Assembly: GCF_013373065.1 (NCBI RefSeq)
Contig: NZ_JABXIN010000018.1
Span: 1-64,000 of the forward strand
Origin: Algoriphagus sp.
GTDB lineage: Bacteria > Bacteroidota > Bacteroidia > Cytophagales > Cyclobacteriaceae
Direction: 5' to 3'
DNA: 64,000 bases
A model generated the notes under the pieces. That model saw nothing but the letters and a program-made list of their open reading frames with translations. It did no database searches and had not been told where the DNA came from. This document shows positions 1 to 9,193 of this stretch, piece after piece; the stretch's first letter is position 1; every line of letters starts with the position of its first letter. The position numbers were made by a program, and so were the translations under genes.

Positions 1-84
1 CCGAATAAAAATTGAACGTGAAACAATTTAGGGAATTATTCATAATCAGGCACTTAAAAACTTTTTTTATAAACCCGTCCAAAC

Positions 85-115
85 AAAAAAGCTCCAAGGT
101 TTCCCTTGAAGCTTT
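85..115 (-). terminator. Intrinsic terminator of gnd
   Basis: Read on the minus strand just after the gnd stop codon, a 12-pair stem (one mismatch or wobble) closes on a GAAA tetraloop and is followed by a T tract (A 85-90 on the plus strand). Bases 1-84 of the window hold nothing else I can support. Confidence 0.8.
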
Positions 116-137
116 TCTGATTTCTTGCTTTTTCGAC

Positions 138-1544
138 TTACCACTCGGTATGAAATATTCCTTCCCGGTCGGTACGTTCGTAGGTATGGGAACCGAAGTG
201 GTCCCGCTGGGCTTGGATTAGATTCAGTGGCAGACGCCCGCTCGTGAAAGCGTCGAAGTAACTGATGGCTGTCATCAAGCCCGGCATGGCAATACCCCTT
301 TCAAGTGCCTGAATGGCCGTTTTACGAACGGCAGGAAGGGTTTTCTGAACCTTTTCCACAAAGGCTGGAGCCAAAAGCAGGTTTTCCAGTCTCGAGTTTT
401 CTTCAAAAGCTTCTGCAATATCTGCCAACAAACCGGCCCGAATAATGCATCCCGCCCGCCAAATTTTAGCGATTTGGGATAGGTTCAGTTCGTAGCCATA
501 TTCTTGGGAGGCCGCCGCTAATTGATGCAAGCCTTGGGTGTAAGAAATTATAAAAGCAAAATACAGAGCCTCTTCACAGGAAGCGATCAGTTCTGCTTTC
601 TCCAAGCCTGGTAATTCCGGACGAGTATAGAGAGCATCTGCTTTTTCCCGATCGGCCTTCAAGGCAGAAATTTCCCGCATGCTCACAGCCATATCGATGG
701 TAGGCACAGGAATACCCAAGTCCATAGCATTTTGAGAGGTCCATTTTCCGGTACCTTTTTGCTTGGCTTTATCAAGAATGACATCCACCAAACGCCCTGT
801 TCCCAAGTCATCTTCCTTGAGGAAAATCTCCGCTGTGATTTCCACCAAAAAGGATTGCAATCGTCCTTTGTTCCAGGAATCAAATACTTGATGGAGTTCA
901 TCATTGCTTAGTCCTCCTGCACGGTGCAACAGGTCATAGACTTCAGAGGTCAATTGCATCATGGCGTATTCGATGCCATTGTGCACCATTTTCACATAGT
1001 TACCCGCAGACTTGGGACCCAGGTAAGCGACGCAAGGTTCGCCTTGATACTTGGCAGAGACTGCTTCGAAGATGGGGCGCACATGCTCATAGGCCTCACG
1101 GTTTCCACCCGGCATGATACTCGGCCCACGCCGGGCCCCTTTGGCTCCTCCGGATACGCCTGACCCGAAGAAATGGATTCCTTTTTCGCTCAAGTAAGCA
1201 TCCCGACGGTCTGTATCGGTGAAAAATGAATTACCGCCGTCGATGATGATGTCTCCCTGATCAAGATGAGGAAGCAGTTGATCAATGACTTGATCGACGA
1301 TTTTACCGGCTGGAACCAGCAACATGATTTTTCGTGGACTGCGCAGAGCCTGTACAAAATTGGCTAAATCCTGAGTGGCATCGACTTTCTTGAGATCTCC
1401 CCCTTCAGCCTTCAGGGCATCCACTTTTTCCCGGTCTAGGTCATAGCCAAAAGCCGAAAAACCATGGTCTGCGACATTCAGAATAAAATTCCGCCCCATA
1501 ACACCTAGGCCGATCAATCCAAAATCATATTGTGCGTTTTGCAT
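138..1544 (-). CDS. gnd: 6-phosphogluconate dehydrogenase, decarboxylating
   Basis: Oxidises and decarboxylates 6-phosphogluconate to ribulose 5-phosphate with NAD(P)+, the last oxidative step of the pentose phosphate pathway, in the cytosol. The N-terminal Rossmann fold has GLGVMGRN near residue 12-19, followed by the DGGNS substrate motif. The helical C-terminal domain carries the catalytic KMVHNGIEY segment. At 468 residues it is full length for the family. The frame extends to a TTG at 1553, but the ATG at 1544 gives the usual N-terminus. It is divergent from zwf and pgl, so all oxidative-branch genes sit together. Confidence 0.97.
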   Translation of the reverse strand: MQNAQYDFGLIGLGVMGRNFILNVADHGFSAFGYDLDREKVDALKAEGGDLKKVDATQDLANFVQALRSPRKIMLLVPAGKIVDQVIDQLLPHLDQGDIIIDGGNSFFTDTDRRDAYLSEKGIHFFGSGVSGGAKGARRGPSIMPGGNREAYEHVRPIFEAVSAKYQGEPCVAYLGPKSAGNYVKMVHNGIEYAMMQLTSEVYDLLHRAGGLSNDELHQVFDSWNKGRLQSFLVEITAEIFLKEDDLGTGRLVDVILDKAKQKGTGKWTSQNAMDLGIPVPTIDMAVSMREISALKADREKADALYTRPELPGLEKAELIASCEEALYFAFIISYTQGLHQLAAASQEYGYELNLSQIAKIWRAGCIIRAGLLADIAEAFEENSRLENLLLAPAFVEKVQKTLPAVRKTAIQALERGIAMPGLMTAISYFDAFTSGRLPLNLIQAQRDHFGSHTYERTDREGIFHTEW

Positions 1545-1733
1545 CTTCGTCAATTTTCTGTTTTAAAATACTTGCTACTCTTACCTCCATCTACCTCGGA
1601 TTCTCACAAATACACTTATTTTTGTGCACGGATCCAAAATTAACCGATTGATTGATGTCTTGCTGGATTTTGGTAAAAAACCTTGATTCTATCCGCTATC
1701 CATGTGTCACTTCCCTAAACTAGTCTGCACCCG

Positions 1734-3266
1734 ATGAAAAAAATACCCAACCAGATGCTGATAATCTTCGGGGCATCCGGTGACCTGACTACTCGTAAAC
1801 TCATTCCAGCTATTTTCGAATTGTACAAAGGAGGACATCTTCCCGAATCCTTTGCAGTGCTTGGGGTGAGCCGTAGCAATCTTTCCGATAAAGAGTTTCG
1901 AGATAAATCCATCTGGAAAAGCCATTTCCTGCAAAGAGCCCTTGCGAAGCAGGAAGATGCATTCATTAAGGCCTTTGCAGAAAAATTTCACTATCATGAT
2001 TTGGGTAGTGATTACGAAAGAAGTTATGAGGATCTAGCTCAAAAGATTGACAAGCTAAATCAACAGTACCAAACCGAGGGCAATTATATTTTTTACCTCT
2101 CTACCCCTCCTAGCTTGTATGGGACTATCGCTAAAAACCTCAACGAGGCACAGCTTAGTCAGGAAAATGGTGGTTTCAGGAGACTGATTGTGGAAAAACC
2201 TTTTGGCTACGATTTGGAGTCTGCGAAAAAACTCAATGACACCCTGCATCATTATTTTGATGAAAAGCAGGTCTATCGAATTGACCATTATTTGGGAAAG
2301 GAGACGGTGCAGAATCTCCTCGTGACTCGTTTTTCCAATTCCATTTTTGAGCCACTTTGGAATCGACGTTATATTCACCATGTAGAGATTACCAATTCGG
2401 AGACCGTTGGCGTAGAAAAACGTGGAGGTTATTATGATAAGTCTGGCGCTTTGCGGGATATGTTCCAAAGTCACTTGCTTCAGATTGTTTCTCTTATCGT
2501 GATGGAGCCTCCGATCAGTGCAGATGCGGAGGAAATTCGGGATGAAAAAGTGAAGGCTTTGAAATCTCTCCGAATCATGAAATCGGATGAGGAAATTATC
2601 AAAAACACCCTTCGCGGACAATATGTGAACACTGAAATTGAGGGGAGAACATACAAGGGGTATCGTGAAGAGGAAGGAGTCAATCCGGAGTCGACCACAG
2701 AAACTTTTGCGGCGATTAAATTTTATGTGGACAACTGGCGATGGAAGGGAGTTCCTTTCTACGTACGAACCGGCAAAGCCATGCCTACCAAGGTGACAGA
2801 AGCAGTCATTCACTTTAAAACTCCTCCTCACGAGGTCTTTATAAGTCAGGATGCCTACAGAAAAGACAATAAACTCATCATCCGAATCCAGCCAAATGAA
2901 GGAATCCTGATCAAATTTGGAGTGAAAGTTCCAGGGTTGGGCTTCCATGTGGATCAGGCAAATATGGAATTTTACTATTCTGATCTCGAATCTGCTCAGG
3001 TGATGGATGCCTACGAACGCTTACTCTTGGATGCGATGCAAGGGGACACCACGCTTTATGCCCGGGCGGATGAAGTGGAGGCAGCCTGGCGATTCGTAGA
3101 TCCGATTTTGAAATGCTGGGAAAATAATCCTGCCGTCAACACTTACGGCTATTCTGTAGGTACCTGGGGCCCACGCAATTCTGACGAGATGATCGAAGAT
3201 AGTTTTGGTTGGAGAAATCCGGGAAATCATTTGACTGATGAGACAGGATTCTGCATTCTTTGCTAA
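1734..3266 (+). CDS. zwf: Glucose-6-phosphate 1-dehydrogenase
   Basis: First enzyme of the oxidative pentose phosphate pathway: glucose 6-phosphate plus NADP+ gives 6-phosphogluconolactone. The nucleotide-binding motif GASGDLTTRKL is at residues 13-23 and the active-site signature RIDHYLGKE at 182-190, with His185 and Lys189 in the expected places. The length, 510 residues, is normal. It is followed after 17 bases by pgl, which makes the next enzyme, so the two are almost certainly one transcript. Confidence 0.97.
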   Translation: MKKIPNQMLIIFGASGDLTTRKLIPAIFELYKGGHLPESFAVLGVSRSNLSDKEFRDKSIWKSHFLQRALAKQEDAFIKAFAEKFHYHDLGSDYERSYEDLAQKIDKLNQQYQTEGNYIFYLSTPPSLYGTIAKNLNEAQLSQENGGFRRLIVEKPFGYDLESAKKLNDTLHHYFDEKQVYRIDHYLGKETVQNLLVTRFSNSIFEPLWNRRYIHHVEITNSETVGVEKRGGYYDKSGALRDMFQSHLLQIVSLIVMEPPISADAEEIRDEKVKALKSLRIMKSDEEIIKNTLRGQYVNTEIEGRTYKGYREEEGVNPESTTETFAAIKFYVDNWRWKGVPFYVRTGKAMPTKVTEAVIHFKTPPHEVFISQDAYRKDNKLIIRIQPNEGILIKFGVKVPGLGFHVDQANMEFYYSDLESAQVMDAYERLLLDAMQGDTTLYARADEVEAAWRFVDPILKCWENNPAVNTYGYSVGTWGPRNSDEMIEDSFGWRNPGNHLTDETGFCILC

Positions 3267-3283
3267 TAGAAAAATATCAACTG

Positions 3284-3994
3284 ATGGAAACCCGAATTTT
3301 TGAATCTAAGGAGGCCGTAGCCCATGCCTTTTGTGAGTATTTGGTAGACTTGATTGCCGCCAAAGCTAAAGTGAATATTGCACTCTCCGGAGGGAGTACG
3401 CCCAAGATTGTTTTTGATGAGTTAGCTGCACATTTCGGCGATAAAATCGACTGGAAAAAGGTCAATTTTTATTGGGGGGATGAACGCTGTGTTCCACCCA
3501 CTGACACTGAGAGCAATTTTAAAATGACCCAAGACCACTTGCTATCCAAAATTGATATTCCTTCGGGGAATATTTTTCGAATCCTTGGGGAGAATAAACC
3601 TGAGGAAGAAGCGATCCGCTACGGGAATGTGTTGGCGGAAAACTTGCCTTCTGTGGATGGCTTGCCTCAGTTTGACCTGGTGATTTTAGGAATGGGCGAT
3701 GATGGCCATACGGCTTCCATTTTTCCCGATTCCATTGCAAAATGGGATGCTCCGACTTCTTGTGTGGCAGTTGCCCATCCGGTGTCGGGACAGATTCGGG
3801 TTTCTCTGACTGGCCGAATTATCAACCATGCCCAAGCGGTAGCTTTTTTGGTAACCGGAAAGGGAAAGGCTGAGAAAGTGCAGGAAATCCTTCAAAACCA
3901 GCTGAGCGCCAAAGCCTATCCAGCCAGTTTGGTAAATCCTGAAAGCGGGAATTTGATTTGGTTTTTGGATAGCGAAGCGGCGAGTTTGCTTTAA
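3284..3994 (+). CDS. pgl: 6-phosphogluconolactonase
   Basis: Hydrolyses 6-phosphogluconolactone to 6-phosphogluconate, linking Zwf and Gnd. The SugP-isomerase/DevB fold is shown by LSGGSTPK near the N-terminus, [15 protein letters not shown] and [14 protein letters not shown]. It has 236 residues, as usual for the family. The open frame reaches upstream to a TTG at 3260 inside the end of zwf; I prefer the ATG at 3284, which removes that overlap. Its stop codon shares the sequence TTAA with the stop of the convergent ruvB. Confidence 0.95.
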   Translation: METRIFESKEAVAHAFCEYLVDLIAAKAKVNIALSGGSTPKIVFDELAAHFGDKIDWKKVNFYWGDERCVPPTDTESNFKMTQDHLLSKIDIPSGNIFRILGENKPEEEAIRYGNVLAENLPSVDGLPQFDLVILGMGDDGHTASIFPDSIAKWDAPTSCVAVAHPVSGQIRVSLTGRIINHAQAVAFLVTGKGKAEKVQEILQNQLSAKAYPASLVNPESGNLIWFLDSEAASLL

Positions 3995-5022
3995 TCCCCA
4001 AATAAGCTTCCCATTCCGGGATTTGGTTTGATTTTGAGATGTTTATAAGCTAATTCGGTAGCTACCCTTCCGCGGGCAGTGCGCTTCATGTAGCCTTCCT
4101 GTATCAGAAAAGGCTCATATACTTCCTCAATGGTTTCGGCTTCTTCTCCACAAGCCGTTGCAATAGTTCCTAGTCCGACAGGTCCGCCTTTAAACTTTTC
4201 GATAATGGTCAGCAAGATGCGGTTATCCATTTCATCCAGCCCGTGCTCATCAACGTCGAGTGCATTCAGTGCAATCTTGGCGATATCCAAGGTGATTTTT
4301 CCATTTCCTTTTACTTCCGCAAAATCCCGGGTTCTTCGCAAGAGCATATTGGCAATTCGAGGTGTTCCTCGACTTCTTCGGGCGATTTCAAAGGCGGCAA
4401 CTTCCTCGATCGGGGTATCCAAAATACCTGCGGAACGGCTCACAATATCAGTCAATAGTTTAGCATCATAATATTCCAATCGAGAATTGATCCCAAAGCG
4501 TGCCCGAAGCGGAGAAGTTAGCAATCCGGAACGGGTGGTCGCACCTATGAGGGTAAAGGGGCTGAGTGAAATCTGCACTGAGCGGGCATTGGGACCACTA
4601 TCCAACATGATATCGATTCGAAAATCCTCCATGGCAGAATAGAGGTATTCTTCTACAATGGGGTTAAGCCGGTGGATTTCATCGATAAAAAGTACATCTC
4701 CCTCTTCTAAATTGGTGAGCAGCCCGGCAAGGTCTGAAGGTTTATCCAAAACAGGTCCCGAAGTGATTTTAATACCTGCCTCCAACTCATTTGCGATGAT
4801 GTGGCTGAGCGTAGTTTTCCCCAATCCGGGAGGGCCATGGAGCAAGACATGATCGAGAGGCTCGCTTCGCTTTTTGGCGGCGAGGACAAAGACTTTGAGA
4901 TTTTCCACGATTTTGGCTTGCCCTGTGAAATCATCAAAATTCAAGGGACGCAGCGCTCGTTCAAATTCCCGGTCTTTTGGACTTAGGCTTTCTTCATCAC
5001 CACTTAGATAGTCTTCTCTCAT
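3991..5022 (-). CDS. ruvB: Holliday junction branch-migration ATPase RuvB
   Basis: Hexameric AAA+ motor that drives branch migration of Holliday junctions with RuvA during recombination and fork repair. Visible are Walker [10 protein letters not shown], Walker [10 protein letters not shown], the sensor GATTRSG, the SPLRARFG arginine-finger region and the C-terminal winged-helix domain ending GSLFGD. It has 343 residues. RuvA and RuvC are not in the window. It converges with pgl, with a 4-base shared stop. A -7-like box, TATATTTG (minus strand, 5038-5045), lies 15 bases upstream of the ATG, with no clear -33 partner. Confidence 0.97.
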   Translation of the reverse strand: MREDYLSGDEESLSPKDREFERALRPLNFDDFTGQAKIVENLKVFVLAAKKRSEPLDHVLLHGPPGLGKTTLSHIIANELEAGIKITSGPVLDKPSDLAGLLTNLEEGDVLFIDEIHRLNPIVEEYLYSAMEDFRIDIMLDSGPNARSVQISLSPFTLIGATTRSGLLTSPLRARFGINSRLEYYDAKLLTDIVSRSAGILDTPIEEVAAFEIARRSRGTPRIANMLLRRTRDFAEVKGNGKITLDIAKIALNALDVDEHGLDEMDNRILLTIIEKFKGGPVGLGTIATACGEEAETIEEVYEPFLIQEGYMKRTARGRVATELAYKHLKIKPNPGMGSLFGD

Positions 5023-5140
5023 GTGTTTGCTTTGTCACAAATATAGAAAATTACCCATGTGGACGATTAGATTTTCCCGGACATGAATTCATGCTTCCCT
5101 AAAAAATGCCCTAAATTTGAAACAGCTATTTTCGGAAGTC

Positions 5141-6208
5141 ATGCGATCCAACCAACAAAAAAACATCCTTTATTCCCTAGTCCTGTTGTTACTTGTCTTA
5201 GCCGTTTACCTTTGGCGGAATCGTGACCAAGGGGCAGTTGATCTTCCTATCCGGCAGGAGACCGCAGTTCAGAGAATTACGATCACTGGACAAACCATGG
5301 GTACGACCTATCAAATCACCTATTTGGATGAGGAGGGTCGGAACTTTAAAAATGAGGTAGATTCCTTATTGGTTGTTTTTAATCAGAGCTTGTCTACCTA
5401 TATCCCAGATTCAGAGATTAGCCGCTTCAATCAACAAGATAGCTTGGTGTTTGAATTGCCCTTCCTTCCGCAGGTTTTGGAAGCTTCCAAGGAAGTTTAC
5501 CAAGAAACGGAAGGTGCTTTTGATCCGACAGTAGGGCCTTTAGTGAATGTTTGGGGATTTGGACCAGGCGGGCCGGAGTTGAAAGACTCGGTGGATATCC
5601 AAAATTTGCTTTCCAAGGTTGGTTTTGACAAGCTTCGGTTTGATGATACTGAAGTTCGAAAATCTGTAAATGGCATTTACCTTGACTTTTCAGCCATTGC
5701 CAAAGGGCAAGGTGTAGACGTAGTAGCAGCATTATTGGCCTCAAAAGGAATTGAAAACTACCTGGTAGAAATTGGTGGCGAGTTGGTGGCTAGAGGGGTG
5801 AATGATAAAGGAGAGATTTGGAAAATAGGCGTTAATCGTCCTGAAGAGAATGCGTCTTCCTCCGATCTTTATTCCATTATTGCGCTCGATAATAAAGCCA
5901 TGGCTACCTCCGGGAATTACCGCAATTTTTATGTGCGTGATTCAATGAAAATATCCCACACCATCGATCCAAAAACTGGATTTCCCGTAAGACATAATCT
6001 TCTTTCGGCTACTGTCCTGGCTCCCGATTGTATGACCGCAGATGCCTTTGCCACTGCTATGATGGTCATGGGATTGGAAAAGGCCATTGCGCTTGATGAA
6101 AAACTGGAAGAGATAGAAGTGTTTTTGATTTACAGTGGTGAAGATGGGTCCTATCAAAGCTTTGTGAGTGAAAGTTTGAAACCTTTCTTGTCCTTTATGA
6201 CGGAATAA
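5141..6208 (+). CDS. apbE: FAD:protein FMN transferase (ApbE family)
   Basis: Attaches FMN from FAD covalently to Thr or Ser of periplasmic flavoproteins such as Nqr/Rnf subunits. An N-terminal membrane segment (about residues 10-25) anchors a periplasmic domain with GQTMGTTYQITY, FDPTVGPLVNVWGFG, VEIGGELVARG and HTIDPKTGFP, the last being the typical ApbE nucleotide and metal site. There is no lipobox. The frame opens at a TTG (5117), but this lies inside a -7-like box TAAATTTG (5112-5119), so the ATG at 5141 (355 residues) is preferred. No Nqr or Rnf genes are nearby, so its client protein is not evident. Confidence 0.92.
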   Translation: MRSNQQKNILYSLVLLLLVLAVYLWRNRDQGAVDLPIRQETAVQRITITGQTMGTTYQITYLDEEGRNFKNEVDSLLVVFNQSLSTYIPDSEISRFNQQDSLVFELPFLPQVLEASKEVYQETEGAFDPTVGPLVNVWGFGPGGPELKDSVDIQNLLSKVGFDKLRFDDTEVRKSVNGIYLDFSAIAKGQGVDVVAALLASKGIENYLVEIGGELVARGVNDKGEIWKIGVNRPEENASSSDLYSIIALDNKAMATSGNYRNFYVRDSMKISHTIDPKTGFPVRHNLLSATVLAPDCMTADAFATAMMVMGLEKAIALDEKLEEIEVFLIYSGEDGSYQSFVSESLKPFLSFMTE

Positions 6209-6316
6209 AAGCGTTACCTTTTCCAATGACAGGTAAATAAATGCAACATTATTGAATTTTCTTACCTTTGTGGCGGTTTACAAGCAAGACCTATTTCTTA
6301 AGGGTCCTGTCACAGC

Positions 6317-7060
6317 ATGGTCATAAATTTCATTCTTCTTTTTTTCACAGTCCTTTTAGCAGGTTCATTGGTGTTTTTTGCGCCAGCTTTTAAGGAAAAG
6401 TATTTTAAGCTTTTCTTGGTTTTTGCAGGATCTTATCTGTTTTCGATCACGATTTTGCACATCATTCCGGAGCTTTTTGAGAGTGATTTTGACAGTGCCA
6501 AGATGGGTTTATATATCCTGATCGGTTTTTTGCTTCAGCAGTTACTTGAGTTTTTGTCCAGTGGGATTGAGCATGGACACATTCACCTTCCGCATGGGCC
6601 CAAGTCAAAAGGGGTGTTGACCATCATGTTGGGGCTTTTCATTCATGCATTCTTGGAAGGAACGCTCCTTTCTCATGGTTCGCTGATGGGTGAATCCGGT
6701 GGGCATGTTCATAATGAAAATACCTTACTTCTTGGAATTATCCTGCACAAAGGGCCAGCGGCTTTTGCTTTGGCGGCGGTACTTTCCCAAGTGTTGACAA
6801 AGCGATGGACCCTCGTATTGCTGATTGTCTTTGCCTTGGCCTCTCCTTTAGGAATGCTTTCCAGTACTTATATTTTCCAAAGTGGCCTATTGGAAAAGCA
6901 ATGGATCGGGGTGCTTTTTGGGCTAGTTTCGGGAGGCTTCCTTCATATTTCAACCACGATCTTTTTTGAAAGTAGCCCTCATCACAAATTACAGCTCAAC
7001 AAGCTTTTGGTGAGTTTTTTAGCTGCTGGATTGGCGATTATTTCAGAGTTTTTGATCTAG
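6317..7060 (+). CDS. ZIP-family divalent metal transporter
   Basis: Integral membrane protein of 247 residues with about eight hydrophobic segments, likely importing Zn2+ or Fe2+. It shows the ZIP helix-IV and V metal-site motifs as HAFLEG and LHKGPAAFAL, plus an early HIIPELFES motif. A short His-rich loop (GIEHGHIHLPHG) sits between segments 3 and 4, as in other ZIP proteins. A -7-like box TACCTTTG is at 6263-6270. No metal regulator or binding site was recognised, so the metal is not settled. Confidence 0.85.
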   Translation: MVINFILLFFTVLLAGSLVFFAPAFKEKYFKLFLVFAGSYLFSITILHIIPELFESDFDSAKMGLYILIGFLLQQLLEFLSSGIEHGHIHLPHGPKSKGVLTIMLGLFIHAFLEGTLLSHGSLMGESGGHVHNENTLLLGIILHKGPAAFALAAVLSQVLTKRWTLVLLIVFALASPLGMLSSTYIFQSGLLEKQWIGVLFGLVSGGFLHISTTIFFESSPHHKLQLNKLLVSFLAAGLAIISEFLI

Positions 7061-7188
7061 ACAGCGGAAAACTTATTTTTTTTAAAAAGTCCTCTCAAAA
7101 TTTCAAATTTTTATAGAAAAGGGGTTGGAAATCCCTAGAAGTACCTGCTACTTTATAGGGACAAAACTGGCTTCCGGCCAAAAAAGCT

Positions 7189-7455
7189 ATGCCATTAGAC
7201 CCAAAACATAAAACAAAAGTTTACTGGAAAAAGAATTTACAAACCTTGGTAGTCCTACTACTGATATGGTTTTTGGTCTCTTTTGGATTCGGAATTCTTT
7301 GGGTGGAGGAGCTCAATACCATTCCTTTGGGAGGATTTAAATTGGGCTTTTGGTTTGCGCAGCAGGGATCGATCTATGTTTTTGTGCTGCTGATTTTTGC
7401 CTATGTGTATTGGATGAATCGTCTCGATCGGAAATTTGATGTAGATGAGGAATAA
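7189..7455 (+). CDS. Sodium:solute symporter small subunit (DUF4212)
   Basis: An 88-residue protein with two transmembrane segments (about residues 20-40 and 55-77) of the DUF4212 family, which regularly precedes VC_2705-type sodium:solute symporters and is thought to be a partner subunit. The typical start YWKKNLQ and the C-terminal VYWMNRLDRKFDVDEE are present. The large subunit starts 9 bases downstream, so the pair is co-transcribed. Confidence 0.9.
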   Translation: MPLDPKHKTKVYWKKNLQTLVVLLLIWFLVSFGFGILWVEELNTIPLGGFKLGFWFAQQGSIYVFVLLIFAYVYWMNRLDRKFDVDEE

Positions 7456-7464
7456 GCCCTAAAA

Positions 7465-9153
7465 ATGATGGAGATTTTAACTTGGACATATTTATTAGTA
7501 GGCCTGACCTTCGCTCTTTACATTGGGATAGCGATTTGGTCCCGGGCAGGCTCTACCAAGGAATTTTACGTTGCAGGAGGTGGGGTTTCTCCTCTTGCCA
7601 ATGGGATGGCTACAGCAGCAGACTGGATGTCGGCCGCTTCCTTTATTTCAATGGCGGGTTTGATCGCTTTTGCAGGATATGATGGCTCCGTGTACTTGAT
7701 GGGCTGGACGGGGGGCTATGTACTCTTGGCACTCCTATTGGCTCCTTATCTTCGAAAATTTGGAAAATTCACAGTCCCTGATTTTGTAGGGGATCGCTAT
7801 TATTCCAATACAGCCCGAGTCGTGGCCGTGATTTGTGCCCTATTTATCTCCTTTGTTTATGTGGCTGGGCAGATGCGGGGAGTTGGAATTGTCTTTTCCC
7901 GCTACTTGGAAGTTCCAATTGAATGGGGCGTGGTCATAGGGATGATTATCGTGTTTTTTTATGCAGTATTAGGAGGAATGAAAGGAATCACCTACACGCA
8001 AGTAGCGCAATATTGTGTATTGATTTTTGCATATATGGTTCCTGCGATTTTCATTTCCATGCAGTTGACCGGGAATCCAATCCCCCAATTGGGTTTCGGA
8101 GGAGAAGTGGAAGCAGGTGTTTCTCTCCTCGATAAATTGGACGGAGTACTCGATGATCTGGGTTTTGCAGCCTACACGGATGGTAGAAAAAGTATGACCG
8201 ATATGTTCATGATTACTTTGGCCTTGATGGTTGGAACGGCAGGTTTACCCCATGTGATTGTTCGCTTTTTTACGGTTCCGCGAGTAAAGGATGCCCGTCT
8301 TTCGGCAGGATATGCCTTGGTTTTCATTGCCATCTTATACACCACGGCACCGGCGGTGGCAGCATTCGGTATTTATAATGCCATCAATAGTACCTCTGAA
8401 AAGCCGATTTCCGAATTACCTACTTGGGTGCAAACTTGGCAAAAGACCAATCTGATTCAAGTGGAAGATAAGAATGGGGATGGGGTGGTTCAGTACCTTG
8501 CCGATCCTAATACGAATGAATTGCAAATAGACAAGGACATCATGGTATTGGCCAGCCCTGAGATCGCCGAGCTTCCCAATTGGGTGGTTGGACTTGTTGC
8601 TGCGGGTGCGATGGCAGCAGCCTTATCTACAGCAGCTGGATTGCTTTTGGTTATTTCAACTTCTGTTTCACGGGATCTTTTCAAAACCTTCCGTCCCGAG
8701 ATTTCGGAAAAGAAGGAATTGCGGATCGCCCGAATTGCCGCTGCGGGAGCGGTGATTTTGGCAGGTTATTTTGGTGTTAATCCTCCCGGGTTTGTGGCCC
8801 AGGTTGTAGCTTTTGCCTTTGGATTAGCGGCTGCATCCTTTTTTCCTGTCATCCTATTGGGTATATTTTCTACTCGAATCAATAAAGAAGGCGCAATATT
8901 CGGAATGCTGGTTGGCCTGGTCTTTACACTGGGTTATATCACCTATTTCAAATTTATCAGCCCCGAACAAAATACCGCTGAATATTGGTGGTTTGGGGTA
9001 TCTCCGGAGGGAATCGGATCCATCGGGATGATTTTAAATTTCATCGTCTGCGTTTTGGTATCCCGTTTTACTCCGGCACCGCCCGCCTCCATTCAGGAGA
9101 TGGTGGAGGAAATTCGAATTCCCCGAGGTGCGGGGAAGGCGATTGATCACTAA
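7465..9153 (+). CDS. Sodium:solute symporter, VC_2705 subfamily (probable acetate permease)
   Basis: A 562-residue SSS-family symporter with about 13 membrane segments, including YVAGGGVSPLANGMATAADWMSAAS and the GTAGLPHVIVRFFTVP signature. The subfamily and the acs gene directly downstream indicate uptake of acetate or a similar short monocarboxylate with Na+. It has a soluble insertion around residues 310-365 containing DKNGDGVVQYLA (from residue 335), which looks like an EF-hand-type loop. The start can be ATG 7465 or 7468. It probably forms one operon with the DUF4212 gene and acs. Confidence 0.9.
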   Translation: MMEILTWTYLLVGLTFALYIGIAIWSRAGSTKEFYVAGGGVSPLANGMATAADWMSAASFISMAGLIAFAGYDGSVYLMGWTGGYVLLALLLAPYLRKFGKFTVPDFVGDRYYSNTARVVAVICALFISFVYVAGQMRGVGIVFSRYLEVPIEWGVVIGMIIVFFYAVLGGMKGITYTQVAQYCVLIFAYMVPAIFISMQLTGNPIPQLGFGGEVEAGVSLLDKLDGVLDDLGFAAYTDGRKSMTDMFMITLALMVGTAGLPHVIVRFFTVPRVKDARLSAGYALVFIAILYTTAPAVAAFGIYNAINSTSEKPISELPTWVQTWQKTNLIQVEDKNGDGVVQYLADPNTNELQIDKDIMVLASPEIAELPNWVVGLVAAGAMAAALSTAAGLLLVISTSVSRDLFKTFRPEISEKKELRIARIAAAGAVILAGYFGVNPPGFVAQVVAFAFGLAAASFFPVILLGIFSTRINKEGAIFGMLVGLVFTLGYITYFKFISPEQNTAEYWWFGVSPEGIGSIGMILNFIVCVLVSRFTPAPPASIQEMVEEIRIPRGAGKAIDH

Positions 9154-9193
9154 TTGAATTTCTATTTTCTAAAAACAATAAACCTACTGAACC

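Noticed and set aside
12..221. 69-codon frame at the window start
   Set aside because: It runs through the gnd terminator and into the 3' end of gnd on the other strand, and its sequence is not protein-like.
2055..2948. 297-codon open frame opposite zwf
   Set aside because: It is entirely antisense to a well-supported enzyme gene, has no recognisable motifs and a composition typical of a shadow frame.
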